A DNA stretch of 64,000 bases from Tepidimonas fonticaldi (lineage in GTDB: Bacteria > Pseudomonadota > Gammaproteobacteria > Burkholderiales > Burkholderiaceae_C): positions 1 through 64,000 of the forward strand of contig NZ_VJOO01000005.1 of the NCBI RefSeq assembly GCF_007556755.1, written 5' to 3'. Shown piece after piece: positions 24,627 through 34,276 of the stretch (position 1 is its first letter; each line of letters begins with the position of its first letter). The position numbers were made by a program, and so were the translations under genes. The notes under the pieces are model-generated. The model was given only the letters and a program-made list of their open reading frames with translations, did not search any database and was not told where the DNA came from.

Positions 24627-25396
24627 CCGTGCATTTCATCGGCGCGGGGCCCGGCGCTCCCGACCTGCTGACGCTGCGCGCGCGCGACTTGATCGCCCGC
24701 TGCCCAGTGTGCCTGTATGCCGGCTCGTTGGTGCCGCCGCAGGTGCTGGCGCACTGCCCGCCGCAGGCGCGCGTGATCGACACCGCGCCGCTGTCGCTGG
24801 AGCAGATCCTGGACGAAATCCGCGCCGCCCACGCCCGCGGGCAGGACGTGGCTCGGTTGCACTCGGGCGACTTGTCGGTGTGGTCGGCGATGGCAGAGCA
24901 GTTGCGCGCGCTGCGGGCCGAAGGCATTCCGTACACGATCACGCCTGGAGTGCCGTCCTTTGCTGCCGCGGCGGCGGCCTTGGGCTGCGAGTTGACCTTG
25001 CCCGGCGGCAGCCAAACGGTCGTGCTGACCCGCGCCCACGGGCGCGCCACCCCGGTGCCAGATGGCGAGCGTTTGGAGGTCTTGGCCGCCACCGGGGCCA
25101 CGCTGGCGATCCACCTGAGCATCCACGTGCTGGAGCCAGTGGTGCAGACACTGCTGCCGCACTACGGCGGCGACTGCCCGGCAGCAGTGGTCTGGCGCGC
25201 CAGTTGGCCGGATGAGCGGATCGTGCGCGCGCCGCTGGGCGAGCTGGTGCAGGCCGCGCAGGGTGGGCTGGAGCGCACCGCGCTGATCCTGGTCGGGCGC
25301 AATCTGGCCCAAGACGGCTTTGGCCGCAGCCGCCTGTATGCGCCGGATTACGAGCGCCGCTATCGCCGGGCCACGTCCGCGGAGGATGCTGCATGA
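24623..25396 (+). CDS. cobM: Precorrin-4 C11-methyltransferase CobM
   Basis: CobM transfers a methyl group from SAM to C11 of precorrin-4, giving precorrin-5. The 257-residue protein opens [22 protein letters not shown] and contains [35 protein letters not shown] and [16 protein letters not shown], a set specific to CobM/CbiF. The length is normal. Its start overlaps the cobL stop and its stop overlaps cobF, both by ATGA, so cobL-cobM-cobF are one translation-coupled unit. Confidence 0.95.
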   Translation: MTVHFIGAGPGAPDLLTLRARDLIARCPVCLYAGSLVPPQVLAHCPPQARVIDTAPLSLEQILDEIRAAHARGQDVARLHSGDLSVWSAMAEQLRALRAEGIPYTITPGVPSFAAAAAALGCELTLPGGSQTVVLTRAHGRATPVPDGERLEVLAATGATLAIHLSIHVLEPVVQTLLPHYGGDCPAAVVWRASWPDERIVRAPLGELVQAAQGGLERTALILVGRNLAQDGFGRSRLYAPDYERRYRRATSAEDAA

Positions 25397-26202
25397 GTCC
25401 GCGCTGGCGGTTGAGCCTCATTGGCATGGGCATGGGTAGCCCTGCGCACCTGACGCTCCAGGGCGAGCAGGCGCTGCGCCGCGTCGATCTGTTGTTGCTG
25501 CCGGACAAAGGCGAAGATAAGGCCGAGCTGGCCGCGGCGCGGCTGCGCCTGCTGCAGACGGTGCGCCCCGACTTCGACGCCGAGGCGGGTGGCGGTCCGC
25601 GCGTGGCGCGCTACGCCGTGCCCTCGCGTGAAGGCGCCGATGCCGCCGACACACCGCGCTATCTCGACGCTGTGCGGCGCTGGCACGACGCACTGGCCCG
25701 AGCCTGGACGCAAGCGCTGCGTGAGCACCTGCCTCAAGGCGGACAAGCAGGTGTGCTGATCTGGGGCGATCCGGCCTTATTCGACAGCTCGATGCGCATC
25801 GCCCAGCGTGTGGCGCGCGAGCTGCCGCTTGAATGGGAGGTGGTGCCCGGCATCAGCGCCCTGCAGGCGCTTGCCGCCGCGCATGCCGTGCCGCTCAATG
25901 AGCTGGCTAGCCCGGTGTTGATCACTTCAGGACGGTGGCTGCGCCAGCACGGCTGCCCTGCGGACGTGCCGGCGCTGGCCGTCATGCTTGATGGCGGCAC
26001 GGCGTTTGAGGCGTTGCCCGACCCGCACGCCTGGCACATCTGGTGGGGCGCTTACCTCGGGCTGCCGCAGCAGACCTTGGACAGCGGCCCGCTGGCGCAA
26101 GCCGGCCCGCGCATCGCGCGCGCCCGCGCGGCCTTGCGGCAGGCACACGGCTGGATTCTGGACATCTACCTGCTTAAGCGCTGCGGCGTCGATGACTGCT
26201 GA
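25393..26202 (+). CDS. cobF: Precorrin-6A synthase (deacetylating) CobF
   Basis: CobF methylates C1 of precorrin-5 and releases the acetyl group as acetate, giving precorrin-6A. This step is found only in the aerobic pathway. The 269-residue methylase has [22 protein letters not shown], the [15 protein letters not shown] segment typical of Cob[18 protein letters not shown] and [15 protein letters not shown]. It is coupled to cobM by ATGA and followed by cobO after 27 bases. Its presence with CobG and CobN makes the aerobic assignment secure. Confidence 0.94.
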   Translation: MSPRWRLSLIGMGMGSPAHLTLQGEQALRRVDLLLLPDKGEDKAELAAARLRLLQTVRPDFDAEAGGGPRVARYAVPSREGADAADTPRYLDAVRRWHDALARAWTQALREHLPQGGQAGVLIWGDPALFDSSMRIAQRVARELPLEWEVVPGISALQALAAAHAVPLNELASPVLITSGRWLRQHGCPADVPALAVMLDGGTAFEALPDPHAWHIWWGAYLGLPQQTLDSGPLAQAGPRIARARAALRQAHGWILDIYLLKRCGVDDC

Positions 26203-26229
26203 CCTCCGCAACCTTGGGAGCTTGAACCG

Positions 26230-26799
26230 ATGGAATTGCTCACCCCCCCGCTGCAGCGCAGCACCCCCAAGCCGCAAGGCCCGCGCCGCGGCCTCATCAT
26301 CGTGCACACCGGTCATGGCAAAGGCAAAAGCACCGCGGCCTTTGGCCTGGCGCTGCGCGCGCACGGACGCGGCAAGGCCGTCAAGATCTTCCAATTCATG
26401 AAAGTGCCCAGCGCCCGCTTTGGCGAGCACCGCGTCTTCGAGCAGCTCGGCATTCCGATCGAAGGGCTGGGGGATGGCTTTAGCTGGAAAAGCCGTGACC
26501 TGGAGCACTCCGCCGAGCTGGCGCGCCAAGGCTGGGCGCGCGCCGAGGCGGTGATCCGCGCTGGAGAGCACTTCATGGTGGTGCTCGACGAAATCATGTA
26601 CCCGCTGCGCTACGGCTGGATCCCGCTGCAGGGGGTGCTGGACGTGCTGCGCCAGCGCCCGCCCGCGACGACGGTGGTGCTGACCGGCCGCCACGCGCCG
26701 CAGGAGCTCATCGACCTGGCCGACACCGTCACCGAAATGGTTAAGCACAAGCACCACTTTGACGCCGGCGTGCCGGCGCAGCGCGGCATCGAGGACTGA
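26230..26799 (+). CDS. cobO: Cob(I)yrinic acid a,c-diamide adenosyltransferase CobO
   Basis: CobO (BtuR/CobA type) transfers the 5'-deoxyadenosyl group from ATP to the reduced cobalt of cobyrinic acid diamide. The 189-residue protein has the P-loop [10 protein letters not shown] (26-35), followed by [23 protein letters not shown], the [26 protein letters not shown] motif and the [22 protein letters not shown] tail, all diagnostic. GGGAG precedes the start by nine bases. A reductase generating cob(I) would be required but none is encoded in the window. Confidence 0.95.
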   Translation: MELLTPPLQRSTPKPQGPRRGLIIVHTGHGKGKSTAAFGLALRAHGRGKAVKIFQFMKVPSARFGEHRVFEQLGIPIEGLGDGFSWKSRDLEHSAELARQGWARAEAVIRAGEHFMVVLDEIMYPLRYGWIPLQGVLDVLRQRPPATTVVLTGRHAPQELIDLADTVTEMVKHKHHFDAGVPAQRGIED

Positions 26800-26822
26800 A
26801 ACGCTTGGGAGGACGACACGTC

Positions 26823-27890
26823 ATGAACCTCAACAAAATCCCCGCCACCATCGTTACCGGCTTTCTTGGCGCTGGCAAAACCACGCTGCTGCGCCACCTT
26901 TTGACCCAGGCGCAGGGGCGGCGCATCGCCGTCATCGTCAACGAGTTTGGCGAGCTCGGCATCGACGGCGAATTGCTCAAAGGCTGCGGCATTGGCTGTG
27001 ATGAGACCGGCGCGGACAACGGTCAGGTCATCGAGCTGGCCAACGGCTGCCTGTGCTGCACGGTGCAAGAAGAGTTTGCCCCGGTGATGGAGCAACTGGC
27101 CCAGCGCCGCGGCCAGATCGACCACCTGGTCATCGAGACCTCCGGCCTGGCGCTGCCCAAGCCGCTGGTGCAGGCGTTTCAGTGGCCTACCATCCGGCAT
27201 GCTTTCACCGTCGATGCGGTCGTCACCGTGGTGGATGCGCCGGCGGTGGCCGAAGGCCGCTTTGCGCACGACCCGCAAGCCGTCGATGCCCAGCGCCGCG
27301 CCGACCCCGAACTTGACCACGATACGCCGCTGGCCGAGCTCTTCGAGGATCAGCTGGCCACCGCCGACTTGGTCGTGCTCAACAAAGCCGATCAGCTCGA
27401 TGCCGATGCGCTGCAGCGCGTGCGAGCGCGGGTGGCGGCGTGCGCGCCGGTGGCGGTGCAGACCGTGGTGGCGCGGCACGGCCAGGTGCCGCCCGAGGTG
27501 CTGCTGGGCTTGGGCCGCGCGGTGGAGGAGGTGATCGAGGGCCGCCGCACCCACCACGACGACGAGGACGACGATCACGACCACGACGCCTTTCAATCGG
27601 TGGCGTTGGCGCTGGACGTGCGCGACCGGCAGCACCTGCTGCAAACGCTTTCAACCCTGGTGGCGCGCCACGGCCTGCTGCGCATCAAGGGTTTCGTGGC
27701 GCTGCCACAGGCGGCGCTGCGGCTGGTGGTGCAAGGCGTGGGTCCGCGGCTGGACAGCCACTTCGACCGCCCTTGGCGCACGGACGAGCCGCGCCGCAGC
27801 GTCTTGGTTTGCATCGGGCAAGGGCTGGACGAGGCGGCGCTGCGCGCCGATCTGCGTCAAGCCAGGTTGCTGGCGGCGTGCGCCGCGTAA
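26823..27890 (+). CDS. cobW: CobW GTPase, cobalt metallochaperone-like
   Basis: CobW is a G3E-family GTPase thought to deliver cobalt to the cobaltochelatase. The 355-residue protein has the P-loop GFLGAGKTT (13-21), the metal-binding [14 protein letters not shown] motif (GCxCC), [12 protein letters not shown] and the NKAD guanine-specificity motif. A His/Asp-rich stretch ([13 protein letters not shown]) in the linker before the C-terminal domain fits metal buffering. The start at 26823 has GGGAGGA eight bases upstream; an upstream in-frame start is less well placed. It sits immediately before cobN (15-base gap), as in other aerobic B12 loci. Confidence 0.95.
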   Translation: MNLNKIPATIVTGFLGAGKTTLLRHLLTQAQGRRIAVIVNEFGELGIDGELLKGCGIGCDETGADNGQVIELANGCLCCTVQEEFAPVMEQLAQRRGQIDHLVIETSGLALPKPLVQAFQWPTIRHAFTVDAVVTVVDAPAVAEGRFAHDPQAVDAQRRADPELDHDTPLAELFEDQLATADLVVLNKADQLDADALQRVRARVAACAPVAVQTVVARHGQVPPEVLLGLGRAVEEVIEGRRTHHDDEDDDHDHDAFQSVALALDVRDRQHLLQTLSTLVARHGLLRIKGFVALPQAALRLVVQGVGPRLDSHFDRPWRTDEPRRSVLVCIGQGLDEAALRADLRQARLLAACAA

Positions 27891-27905
27891 GCTGGAGTCA
27901 GACGC

Positions 27906-30900
27906 ATGCACCTGTTGGCCACCCGCGCCGGCGGTTTTCTCGACGACACCAGCGGCGCGGTCGTGCGGCTGGCGCAGACCCCCGCGCCAGTGGTAGTGCT
28001 CAGCGCCGCCGACACCACGCTGACGCTGCTGGCGGCGGCGCTGCCGCCGGACTACCCCGAAGTGCGGCTGGCCAACCTGATGGCGCTGCGCCAGCCGGCG
28101 ACGGTGGATTTCTATATCGAGGACGTCCTGCAGCACGCGCGCGCCGTGGTCATCGACCACTTGGGGGGTTACCACGACTGGGCTTACCTGGTGGAGCGCT
28201 GCGCGGCGCTGGCGCGTCAACGCGGGCAATGGCTGGCGGTGTTTTCCGGCGACGGGCAAGACGACCCGCAACTGCTGGCGCAGGGCACCGCCGACTGGGA
28301 CGACGCGCGCACGCTGTGGCGCGCGCTGCGCTACGGCGGGGCCGCCAACGCCGCGCGCTTTTGGGCGCTGATCGGGCAGCGCGCCCTTGGCTTGAATCAG
28401 CCCTGCACGCCGCCGCAGCCGCTGCCGCCGATCGTGGAGCACTGGGTTGTGGACGTGCCGCCGGTGGCGCCCGACGCGCCGCAGGCGCTGCTGCTCTTTT
28501 ACCGCGCCCACGTGCAAGCCGGCAACACTGAGCCGTTCGATGCCATGCTGCGGGCGTTGCATGCGCGGGGGCTGCGCGCGCGCGCTTGGGGCGTGGACAG
28601 CCTGAAAAACCCCCAGGTGCGCCAGCGCCTGCACGACTTGGCGCAGGCCGGCGGCGTGGACGTGGTCCTCAACGCCACGGCGTTTGCCCTCGGGTTGGAA
28701 GATGGCCAGACGCTGGCGGGCGATGCTGTGGTGCTGCAGCTCGTCACCGCGGGCGTGACGCGACAGCAATGGGAGGACGACCCGCACGGTCTGCCGCCGC
28801 GCGACATGGCCATGCAAGTGGTGCTGCCGGAGCTTGACGGGCGCATCGCCACACGCGCCATCAGCTTCAAAGCGGTGCAGCGCCACGACCCCCGCACGCA
28901 AATCGACCTGATTCGCTACGCTGCCGACCCCGAGGCGATCGACTGGGTCGCCGAGCTCGCCGGGCGCTGGTGCCGGCTGCGCCGCCGGGCGCGCGCTCAA
29001 GTGCGCTTGGCCGTGGTGCTGACCGACTACCCGAGCGACGACGCCCGCATCGGCATGGCGCTGGGGCTGGATGGGCCGGCCTCGGTGGTGCGTCTGCTGC
29101 AGGCGTTGCATCACGACGGCTACGACCTGGGCGACGGCCCCGCGCTGCCGCGCGACGGCGAGGAGCTGATGCGCTGGCTGCGCAGCGGCGTCACGCACGC
29201 CTTCGACGACAACGCCGTGCGCCCGGCCTGGCAGAGCCTGGCGCTGGCCGACTACGAGCGCATGCTGGCGGGCTGGCCGGCGGCGCTGGTGCAGGCGCTG
29301 CGGCAGCATTGGGGAGTGCCCGAGCACGATCCGATGGCGCGCGCGGGCCGGCTGATGATCCCCGGCATCCGGCTGGGCCAAGTGTTCATCGGCCTGCAGC
29401 CGCCGCGCGACCCGCGGCAACGTCGCGCCGCCTACCACGACGCCGAGCAGGCGCCGCCGCACGCCTATGTGGCGTTCTACCTCTGGCTGCGCGAGGTTTG
29501 GCAGGCGGATGCCATCGTGCAAGTCGGCACGCACGGCAACCTGGAATGGCTGCCGGGCAAAAGCGTGGCCTTGGGCCCGCTGTGCTGGCCGCAGCGCTTG
29601 TTGGGGCCGCTGCCGCACCTCTACCTTTACATCGTCAACGATCCGGGCGAAGGCGTGCAGGCCAAGCGGCGCACACAGGCGGTGATCATCGACCACCTGA
29701 TGCCGCCGCTGGCCGACGCGCAAGACAGCGGCACGCTGCGCCCGCTGGAGCGCCTGGTGGAGGAGTATTACGACGCGCTGACGCTGGATCCCCCCCGTGC
29801 GCGTCGGCTGCGCCACGCGATCGTGGAAGAAACCTTGCGGCTGGGCGTGCACGAGGAGCTGGGCCTGCAAGGCGATCCGCAGGATGCGGCGGTGCTGACG
29901 CAGTGGCTGCAACGTCTGGACGCCTACCTCTGCGAAATCAAGGAAAGCCAACTTCGCGCCGGCTTGCACGTTTGGGGCACGTCGCCCCAGGGGGTGGCGC
30001 GCGCGCAAACCCTGCTGGCCCTGCTGCGCCAGCCGCGCGGCAGCCGCCCGCAGGACGACAGCCTGCTGCGCACCATGGCGCAGGACTTTGGTCTGGACGG
30101 CTTCGACCCGCTGCAAGCCGACCCCGCCGAGCCCTGGCGCGGGCCGCGCCCGCCGCTGCTACAGGGCATCGACCCTAACGGGCCGTGGCGTCACGCTGGT
30201 CACACGCGCCAGCGGTTGCAGCAGTTGGCCTTGGCGTGGCTGCAAGATCCGGCGCTGGCCGAGCGCCAAGCTGGCCCGCGCGCCCAGCAGGTCTTGAAAG
30301 CGGCGTGGCAGGAGCTGGCGCCGCGCCTGGATGCTTGCGGGCCCAACGAGACCACGCAGCTGCTGCGTGGACTGCGCGGCCGGTTTGTGCCGCCGGGGCC
30401 CAGCGGAGCGCCGTCGCGCGGGCGCGTCGATGCGCTGCCCACCGGGCGCAATTTTTATGCTGCCGATCCGCGCAGCCTGCCGACCCCGGCGGCCTGGGAC
30501 AGCGGCCAGCGCATCGCCGCGCGCTTGATTGAGCGTTACGCCCAGGATCACGGCGTCTTTCCCAGCGCGATCGGCCTGTCGCTGTGGGGCACCACCACCT
30601 TGCGCACCGGCGGCGAGGATGTGGCCACCGCGCTGGCCTTGCTGGGGGCGCGGCCGCGCTGGGCCGACGGCAGCGGCCGCGTGGTCGAAGTGGAGGTGCT
30701 GCCGGCGTCGTTGCGGCCCTATCCGCGCGTGGATGTGACGCTGCGGGTCTCTGGCTTGTTCCGCGACGCCTTTGCCCATTTGATCGATTTGCTCGACACC
30801 GCCGTGCAAGCGGTGGCTGCGATCCCGCCCGAGGACGAGCCCGACGAGCTCAACCCCGTGCGCGTGCGCGTGCAGCGCGAGGCGCAAGCGCTGCGCGCGC

Positions 30901-31658
30901 AAGGGCTGGATGCCGCGCAAGCGCAGCGCCAGGCCAGTTGGCGCTTGTTCGGTCCGCGCCCGGGCTCGTATGGCGCCGGCATCGGCGAGCTGGCGCAGAC
31001 CGATGCCGCGCTCGACCAGGACGCGCTGGTGCGCGCTTATCTCGGCAGCGGCGGCTACGCCTACGGTCGCGGAGCGCATGGGGTGGCGGCGCCGGCGGCG
31101 TGGACGCAGCGGCTGGCGCAGATTGAGCTGGCGGCGCAAATCCAGGATCACCGTGAACACGATGCGCTGGATATCGATGGCTTTGTCGAATACCTTGGCG
31201 GCATGGCCGCCGCCGCGCAAGCCCTGCGTGGACAGGCGCTCGCGGTCTATCACGCCGACAGCAGCACGACGGCGGTGCGGGTGCGCCCGTTGCGGGAAGA
31301 GCTGGCGCGCATCGTGCGCGCGCGTGTCACGCACCCGCGCTGGCTGCAGGCCATGCAGGCGCATGGCTACGCCGGCGCGGCCGAAATGGCCGCCACGCTG
31401 GAGCATCTGCTCGGTTGGGTGGCGCTGGGCCAAGGGGTGGCGCCGCACCAGCTCGATCTGGTTGCCGAAACGCTGGTGTTCGACGAGGCCAACCAGCGCT
31501 TCTTGCGTCAGTACAACCTGCCGGCGTTGCGCCGCATGGCGCAGCGCTTGGGGCAGGCCATCGAACAAGGGCTTTGGACGCCCTCGGCAGCGCAGCAAGA
31601 GCGCCTGCAGCAACTGCAGCTGGAGTTGGAGGAGCGATGGGAACAACCGCCAACGTGA
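27906..31658 (+). CDS. cobN: Cobaltochelatase subunit CobN
   Basis: CobN is the large catalytic subunit that binds hydrogenobyrinic acid a,c-diamide and inserts Co2+ with energy from AAA+ partners. The 1250-residue protein is of normal length for the family and homologous to ChlH/BchH. Recognisable segments include VVLTDYPSDDARIGMALGLD, QVGTHGNLEWLPGKSVALG (a hallmark of CobN/ChlH), YLYIVNDPGEGVQAKRRT, GRNFYAADPRSLPTPAAW and YAQDHGVFPSAIGLSLWGTTTLRTGGED. The 3' end overlaps the ChlI-like ATPase by 22 bases. The P. denitrificans CobS/CobT partners are absent; the ChlI/ChlD-like pair next door presumably replaces them. Confidence 0.96.
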   Translation: MHLLATRAGGFLDDTSGAVVRLAQTPAPVVVLSAADTTLTLLAAALPPDYPEVRLANLMALRQPATVDFYIEDVLQHARAVVIDHLGGYHDWAYLVERCAALARQRGQWLAVFSGDGQDDPQLLAQGTADWDDARTLWRALRYGGAANAARFWALIGQRALGLNQPCTPPQPLPPIVEHWVVDVPPVAPDAPQALLLFYRAHVQAGNTEPFDAMLRALHARGLRARAWGVDSLKNPQVRQRLHDLAQAGGVDVVLNATAFALGLEDGQTLAGDAVVLQLVTAGVTRQQWEDDPHGLPPRDMAMQVVLPELDGRIATRAISFKAVQRHDPRTQIDLIRYAADPEAIDWVAELAGRWCRLRRRARAQVRLAVVLTDYPSDDARIGMALGLDGPASVVRLLQALHHDGYDLGDGPALPRDGEELMRWLRSGVTHAFDDNAVRPAWQSLALADYERMLAGWPAALVQALRQHWGVPEHDPMARAGRLMIPGIRLGQVFIGLQPPRDPRQRRAAYHDAEQAPPHAYVAFYLWLREVWQADAIVQVGTHGNLEWLPGKSVALGPLCWPQRLLGPLPHLYLYIVNDPGEGVQAKRRTQAVIIDHLMPPLADAQDSGTLRPLERLVEEYYDALTLDPPRARRLRHAIVEETLRLGVHEELGLQGDPQDAAVLTQWLQRLDAYLCEIKESQLRAGLHVWGTSPQGVARAQTLLALLRQPRGSRPQDDSLLRTMAQDFGLDGFDPLQADPAEPWRGPRPPLLQGIDPNGPWRHAGHTRQRLQQLALAWLQDPALAERQAGPRAQQVLKAAWQELAPRLDACGPNETTQLLRGLRGRFVPPGPSGAPSRGRVDALPTGRNFYAADPRSLPTPAAWDSGQRIAARLIERYAQDHGVFPSAIGLSLWGTTTLRTGGEDVATALALLGARPRWADGSGRVVEVEVLPASLRPYPRVDVTLRVSGLFRDAFAHLIDLLDTAVQAVAAIPPEDEPDELNPVRVRVQREAQALRAQGLDAAQAQRQASWRLFGPRPGSYGAGIGELAQTDAALDQDALVRAYLGSGGYAYGRGAHGVAAPAAWTQRLAQIELAAQIQDHREHDALDIDGFVEYLGGMAAAAQALRGQALAVYHADSSTTAVRVRPLREELARIVRARVTHPRWLQAMQAHGYAGAAEMAATLEHLLGWVALGQGVAPHQLDLVAETLVFDEANQRFLRQYNLPALRRMAQRLGQAIEQGLWTPSAAQQERLQQLQLELEERWEQPPT

Positions 31659-32800
31659 CGGCCATGGAAACCCATTCGACCACGGTTCCGTCACCCAACC
31701 CTTCTCTGGAGATGCCGCGCTATCCTTTTGCGGCGCTGGTGGGCGTGCCGGATGTGCAGCTGGCGCTGCTGCTGGTGGCCATCGACCCCACAATCGGCGG
31801 CGTGCTGATCCGCGGCCCGCGCGGCACGGCCAAATCGACCGCGGCGCGCGCGCTGGCCGACTTGCTGCCTGGCGCCCCGTTCGTGCAGTTGCCGCTGGGG
31901 GCCACGCTGGAGCAGCTTGTTGGCACCTTGGAGCTGCAAGACGCGCTGCGCGACGGGCGTATCACCTGGCGGCCCGGGCTGCTGGCGCGCGCGCACGGCG
32001 GGGTGCTTTACGTGGATGAGGTGAACCTTTTGCCCGATGCGCTGGCCGATGTGCTGCTGGACGCCGCCGCCAGCGGCGTGCACACCGTGGAGCGCGACGG
32101 CATCTCGCAGCGCCACGCCGCGCGCTTTGCGCTGATCGGCACGATGAACCCGGAGGAGGGGGAGCTGCGCCCGCAGCTGCTGGATCGCTTTGGCCTTTGC
32201 GTCGAACTGAGCAACCCAAGCGCGGCGGCCGCGCGCGCCGCCATCGTGCGCGCGCGGCTGGCCTTCGAGGCCGACCCGGCGGCGTTTGTCGTCCGCTACC
32301 AAGCGCAACAGCAGGCGCTGCAGCAGCGCTTGCAGCGCGCGCGGCAGGCGCTGGGGGCGCTGGCTTGGTCGGAGGAAATCATCGCGCAAGCCTGCGCGCT
32401 GGCGCTGCAATGCGGCGCGGATGGCTTGCGCGGCGACTTGACGCTGCTGAAGGCAGCGCGCGCGCATGCGGCCTGGCACGGCAAGACCGCCATTGAGCTG
32501 GCCGATCTGCAGGCGGTGGCCCCGTGGGCGCTGGCGCACCGGCGCGGCGGCCTGGCGGCGGCCAGCGCTCAGGATACAAGCAGCGCGATCACGCCACCGT
32601 GGCCGTCGGCGCCGCCGCAGCGCACATCTGCCGCGCCGTCCGATGGATCTGGGCCGCAAGTCGGCCACCCGCAAGGCCAGAGCCCCCCACGCCATGCCGC
32701 GGCGGGTGACGCTGACTGGGGCGTCTTGCCACCGCAGCCGGTCGGCATCGCGCCGCCGCTGGGCCAGGCGCCGGGAGGCTGGCCTGTCCCAAAGCCCTAG
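31637..32800 (+). CDS. ChlI/BchI-like AAA+ ATPase, cobaltochelatase partner
   Basis: This 387-residue AAA+ ATPase of the magnesium-chelatase I type has Walker A GPRGTAKST, Walker B GVLYVDEVNLL, and the sensor/arginine region GTMNPEEGELRPQLLDRFG. The C-terminal 70 residues are Pro/Ala/Ser-rich and resemble the linker of ChlD proteins. With CobN upstream and a VWA protein downstream it most likely forms the motor of the cobaltochelatase; no chlorophyll genes are present. GGAGGAG lies just before the start at 31637, inside cobN; an ATG at 31664 is an alternative. It is 17 bases from the VWA gene and in a different frame. Confidence 0.88.
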   Translation: MGTTANVTAMETHSTTVPSPNPSLEMPRYPFAALVGVPDVQLALLLVAIDPTIGGVLIRGPRGTAKSTAARALADLLPGAPFVQLPLGATLEQLVGTLELQDALRDGRITWRPGLLARAHGGVLYVDEVNLLPDALADVLLDAAASGVHTVERDGISQRHAARFALIGTMNPEEGELRPQLLDRFGLCVELSNPSAAAARAAIVRARLAFEADPAAFVVRYQAQQQALQQRLQRARQALGALAWSEEIIAQACALALQCGADGLRGDLTLLKAARAHAAWHGKTAIELADLQAVAPWALAHRRGGLAAASAQDTSSAITPPWPSAPPQRTSAAPSDGSGPQVGHPQGQSPPRHAAAGDADWGVLPPQPVGIAPPLGQAPGGWPVPKP

Positions 32801-32817
32801 GCCCCGCCGGCGCGCGC

Positions 32818-33462
32818 ATGCCGCCCGTCGCGCCGGGGCTGTTGTGGACGGACCATGCCCAGGCGTCTGACCGGCGCGATGGTGCCGCGCGAGTGAGGTT
32901 GGATTGGCTCGCCACCCTGGCGCGCAAGGGGCCCCGTCCGCTGCGGGCCGCCGACTTGGTCTGGCGCGCCGTAGCGCCCGAGCCGGCGTGCCTGCACGTC
33001 ATCGTGCTGGATGCTTCCGGGTCGATGCTGCGCCGTGGGCGTCTGGCACGCGCCAAGGCGGTGGCGCTGGCGCTGCTGCAGCGCGCCGCGCGCTGCGGCC
33101 AGCATGTGGCGCTGCTGCTGGCTGTCGGGCAGGGCGTGCAGATGCTGCAGCCGCCCGCGCCAGCGCGGCGCGCCTTGGGGGTGGCCGTGCGCGCGGTGGG
33201 AGGAGGCGGCGGCACCCCGCTGGCGGCGGCTCTGCAGCGCGCCGAGACGCTGGCGCTGGCGTGGGCGCGGCGCACAGGCGGGCGCGCGCGGCAGGTGCTG
33301 TGGCTGATTACCGACGGGCGGGTGCGGCAGGCGCCGCCGCGCCCGGCTTTGGAGGTCTGTGTGGTGGTGGACGCCGACGACGATCGCCCCGCGCTTGGCC
33401 AGGCTCGCCAGTGGGCGCAGCGTTGGCAAGCCCACCACGTGGCGTTGAACGATTGGAACTGA
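32818..33462 (+). CDS. ChlD-like VWA-domain protein, cobaltochelatase partner
   Basis: This 214-residue protein is essentially a von Willebrand A domain with an intact MIDAS site: DASGS (Asp-x-Ser-x-Ser), a threonine in GGGGGTPLAAAL and an aspartate in ITDGRV. The preceding RVRLDWLATLARKGPRPLRAADL segment matches the start of the VWA half of ChlD/BchD. It lacks the AAA half of ChlD, which the neighbouring ATPase may supply. The position between the ATPase and bluB in a B12 locus supports a role as the integrin-like subunit of cobaltochelatase. The sequence assignment is firm; the complex is inferred. Confidence 0.85.
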   Translation: MPPVAPGLLWTDHAQASDRRDGAARVRLDWLATLARKGPRPLRAADLVWRAVAPEPACLHVIVLDASGSMLRRGRLARAKAVALALLQRAARCGQHVALLLAVGQGVQMLQPPAPARRALGVAVRAVGGGGGTPLAAALQRAETLALAWARRTGGRARQVLWLITDGRVRQAPPRPALEVCVVVDADDDRPALGQARQWAQRWQAHHVALNDWN

Positions 33463-33470
33463 AACGTGCC

Positions 33471-34187
33471 ATGTCTGCGCTCTCATCCCATGCGCAACCC
33501 GAGGTTGCCGAACACGCCTTTGACCCCGCTTCGCGCGCGGCGATCTATCGCGCCATGGAACTGCGGCGCGACATGCGCCACTTTGCCGGCGGTCGCGTGG
33601 AGCCCGACGTGCTGGTGCGGCTGCTGCGCGCGGCGCACTGGGCGCCCAGCGTCGGCTTCATGCAACCGTGGCGCTGGATCCGCATCACGCAACCGGAGCA
33701 ACGTCAACGCTTGCACGATCTGGTGCAGCAGGAGCGGGCACGCACCGCCGAGGCGCTTGGCGAGCGCGGGGAGGCGTTTGCGCGCCTGAAGGTGGAAGGC
33801 ATTCTGGAGGCCGCCGAGCTTTGGGCCGTGGTGCTGATGCCTGAACGTGAGCGACATGTCTTTGGCCGGCGCACCTTGCCGGAGATGGACGTGGCCTCCG
33901 TGGCTTGCGCCATCCAGAATTTGTGGCTTGCTGCGCGCGCCGAGGGGTTGGGCATGGGCTGGGTCTCGATCTTCGACCCGCAGCAGGTGGCCGATCTGCT
34001 GGGTTGTCCGCCAGGGTCGCGTCCGCTGGCGCTGCTGTGCCTGGGCCCGGTGCAGTTGTTCTATGATGAGTCGATGCTGCAGCGCGAGCGCTGGGCTCAG
34101 CGCCTGCCGCTGCGCGAGGTGGTGTTTGAAAACCGCTGGGCGCAGCCCAGCACGTTACCGCTGCGCGACGATGCGCCCGCCGCATGA
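33471..34187 (+). CDS. bluB: 5,6-dimethylbenzimidazole synthase BluB
   Basis: BluB cannibalises reduced FMN with O2 to make 5,6-dimethylbenzimidazole, the lower ligand of B12. The 238-residue protein is a nitroreductase-fold enzyme with RRDMRHFAGGRVEPDVL, AAHWAPSVGFMQPWRWI (family-specific SVGxMQPW), the RHVFGRRTLPEMDVASVACAIQNLWLAARAEG region with the DxxS FMN-edge contacts, and GWVSIFDP. The start at 33471 follows the VWA gene by eight bases. Its presence means the cell makes true cobalamin, using oxygen. Confidence 0.94.
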   Translation: MSALSSHAQPEVAEHAFDPASRAAIYRAMELRRDMRHFAGGRVEPDVLVRLLRAAHWAPSVGFMQPWRWIRITQPEQRQRLHDLVQQERARTAEALGERGEAFARLKVEGILEAAELWAVVLMPERERHVFGRRTLPEMDVASVACAIQNLWLAARAEGLGMGWVSIFDPQQVADLLGCPPGSRPLALLCLGPVQLFYDESMLQRERWAQRLPLREVVFENRWAQPSTLPLRDDAPAA

Positions 34188-34276
34188 GGGCGGGACGGCG
34201 CAGCGGTTCAGGATCGCCGCCACGTTGAGCGGATGGGCTCAGGGTCGTTGGCGTTGGCATGAAGGAGTTTTGAGGC

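Noticed and set aside
23411-25312. Upstream extension of the cobK frame, antisense to cobL and cobM
   Set aside because: Only the last 261 residues match CobK; the rest is low-complexity antisense sequence and would need a start inside cobM.
31637-33462. A frameshifted single ChlD gene split into the ATPase and VWA frames
   Set aside because: The VWA gene has its own start and complete domain, the ATPase ends in a normal stop 17 bases earlier, and separate genes are the common layout next to cobN in other bacteria.
34259-34273. A four-codon upstream frame (ATG AAG GAG TTT TGA) just before bioB
   Set aside because: It coincides with the AAGGAG ribosome site of bioB; such a short frame is expected by chance and nothing else supports a leader peptide.
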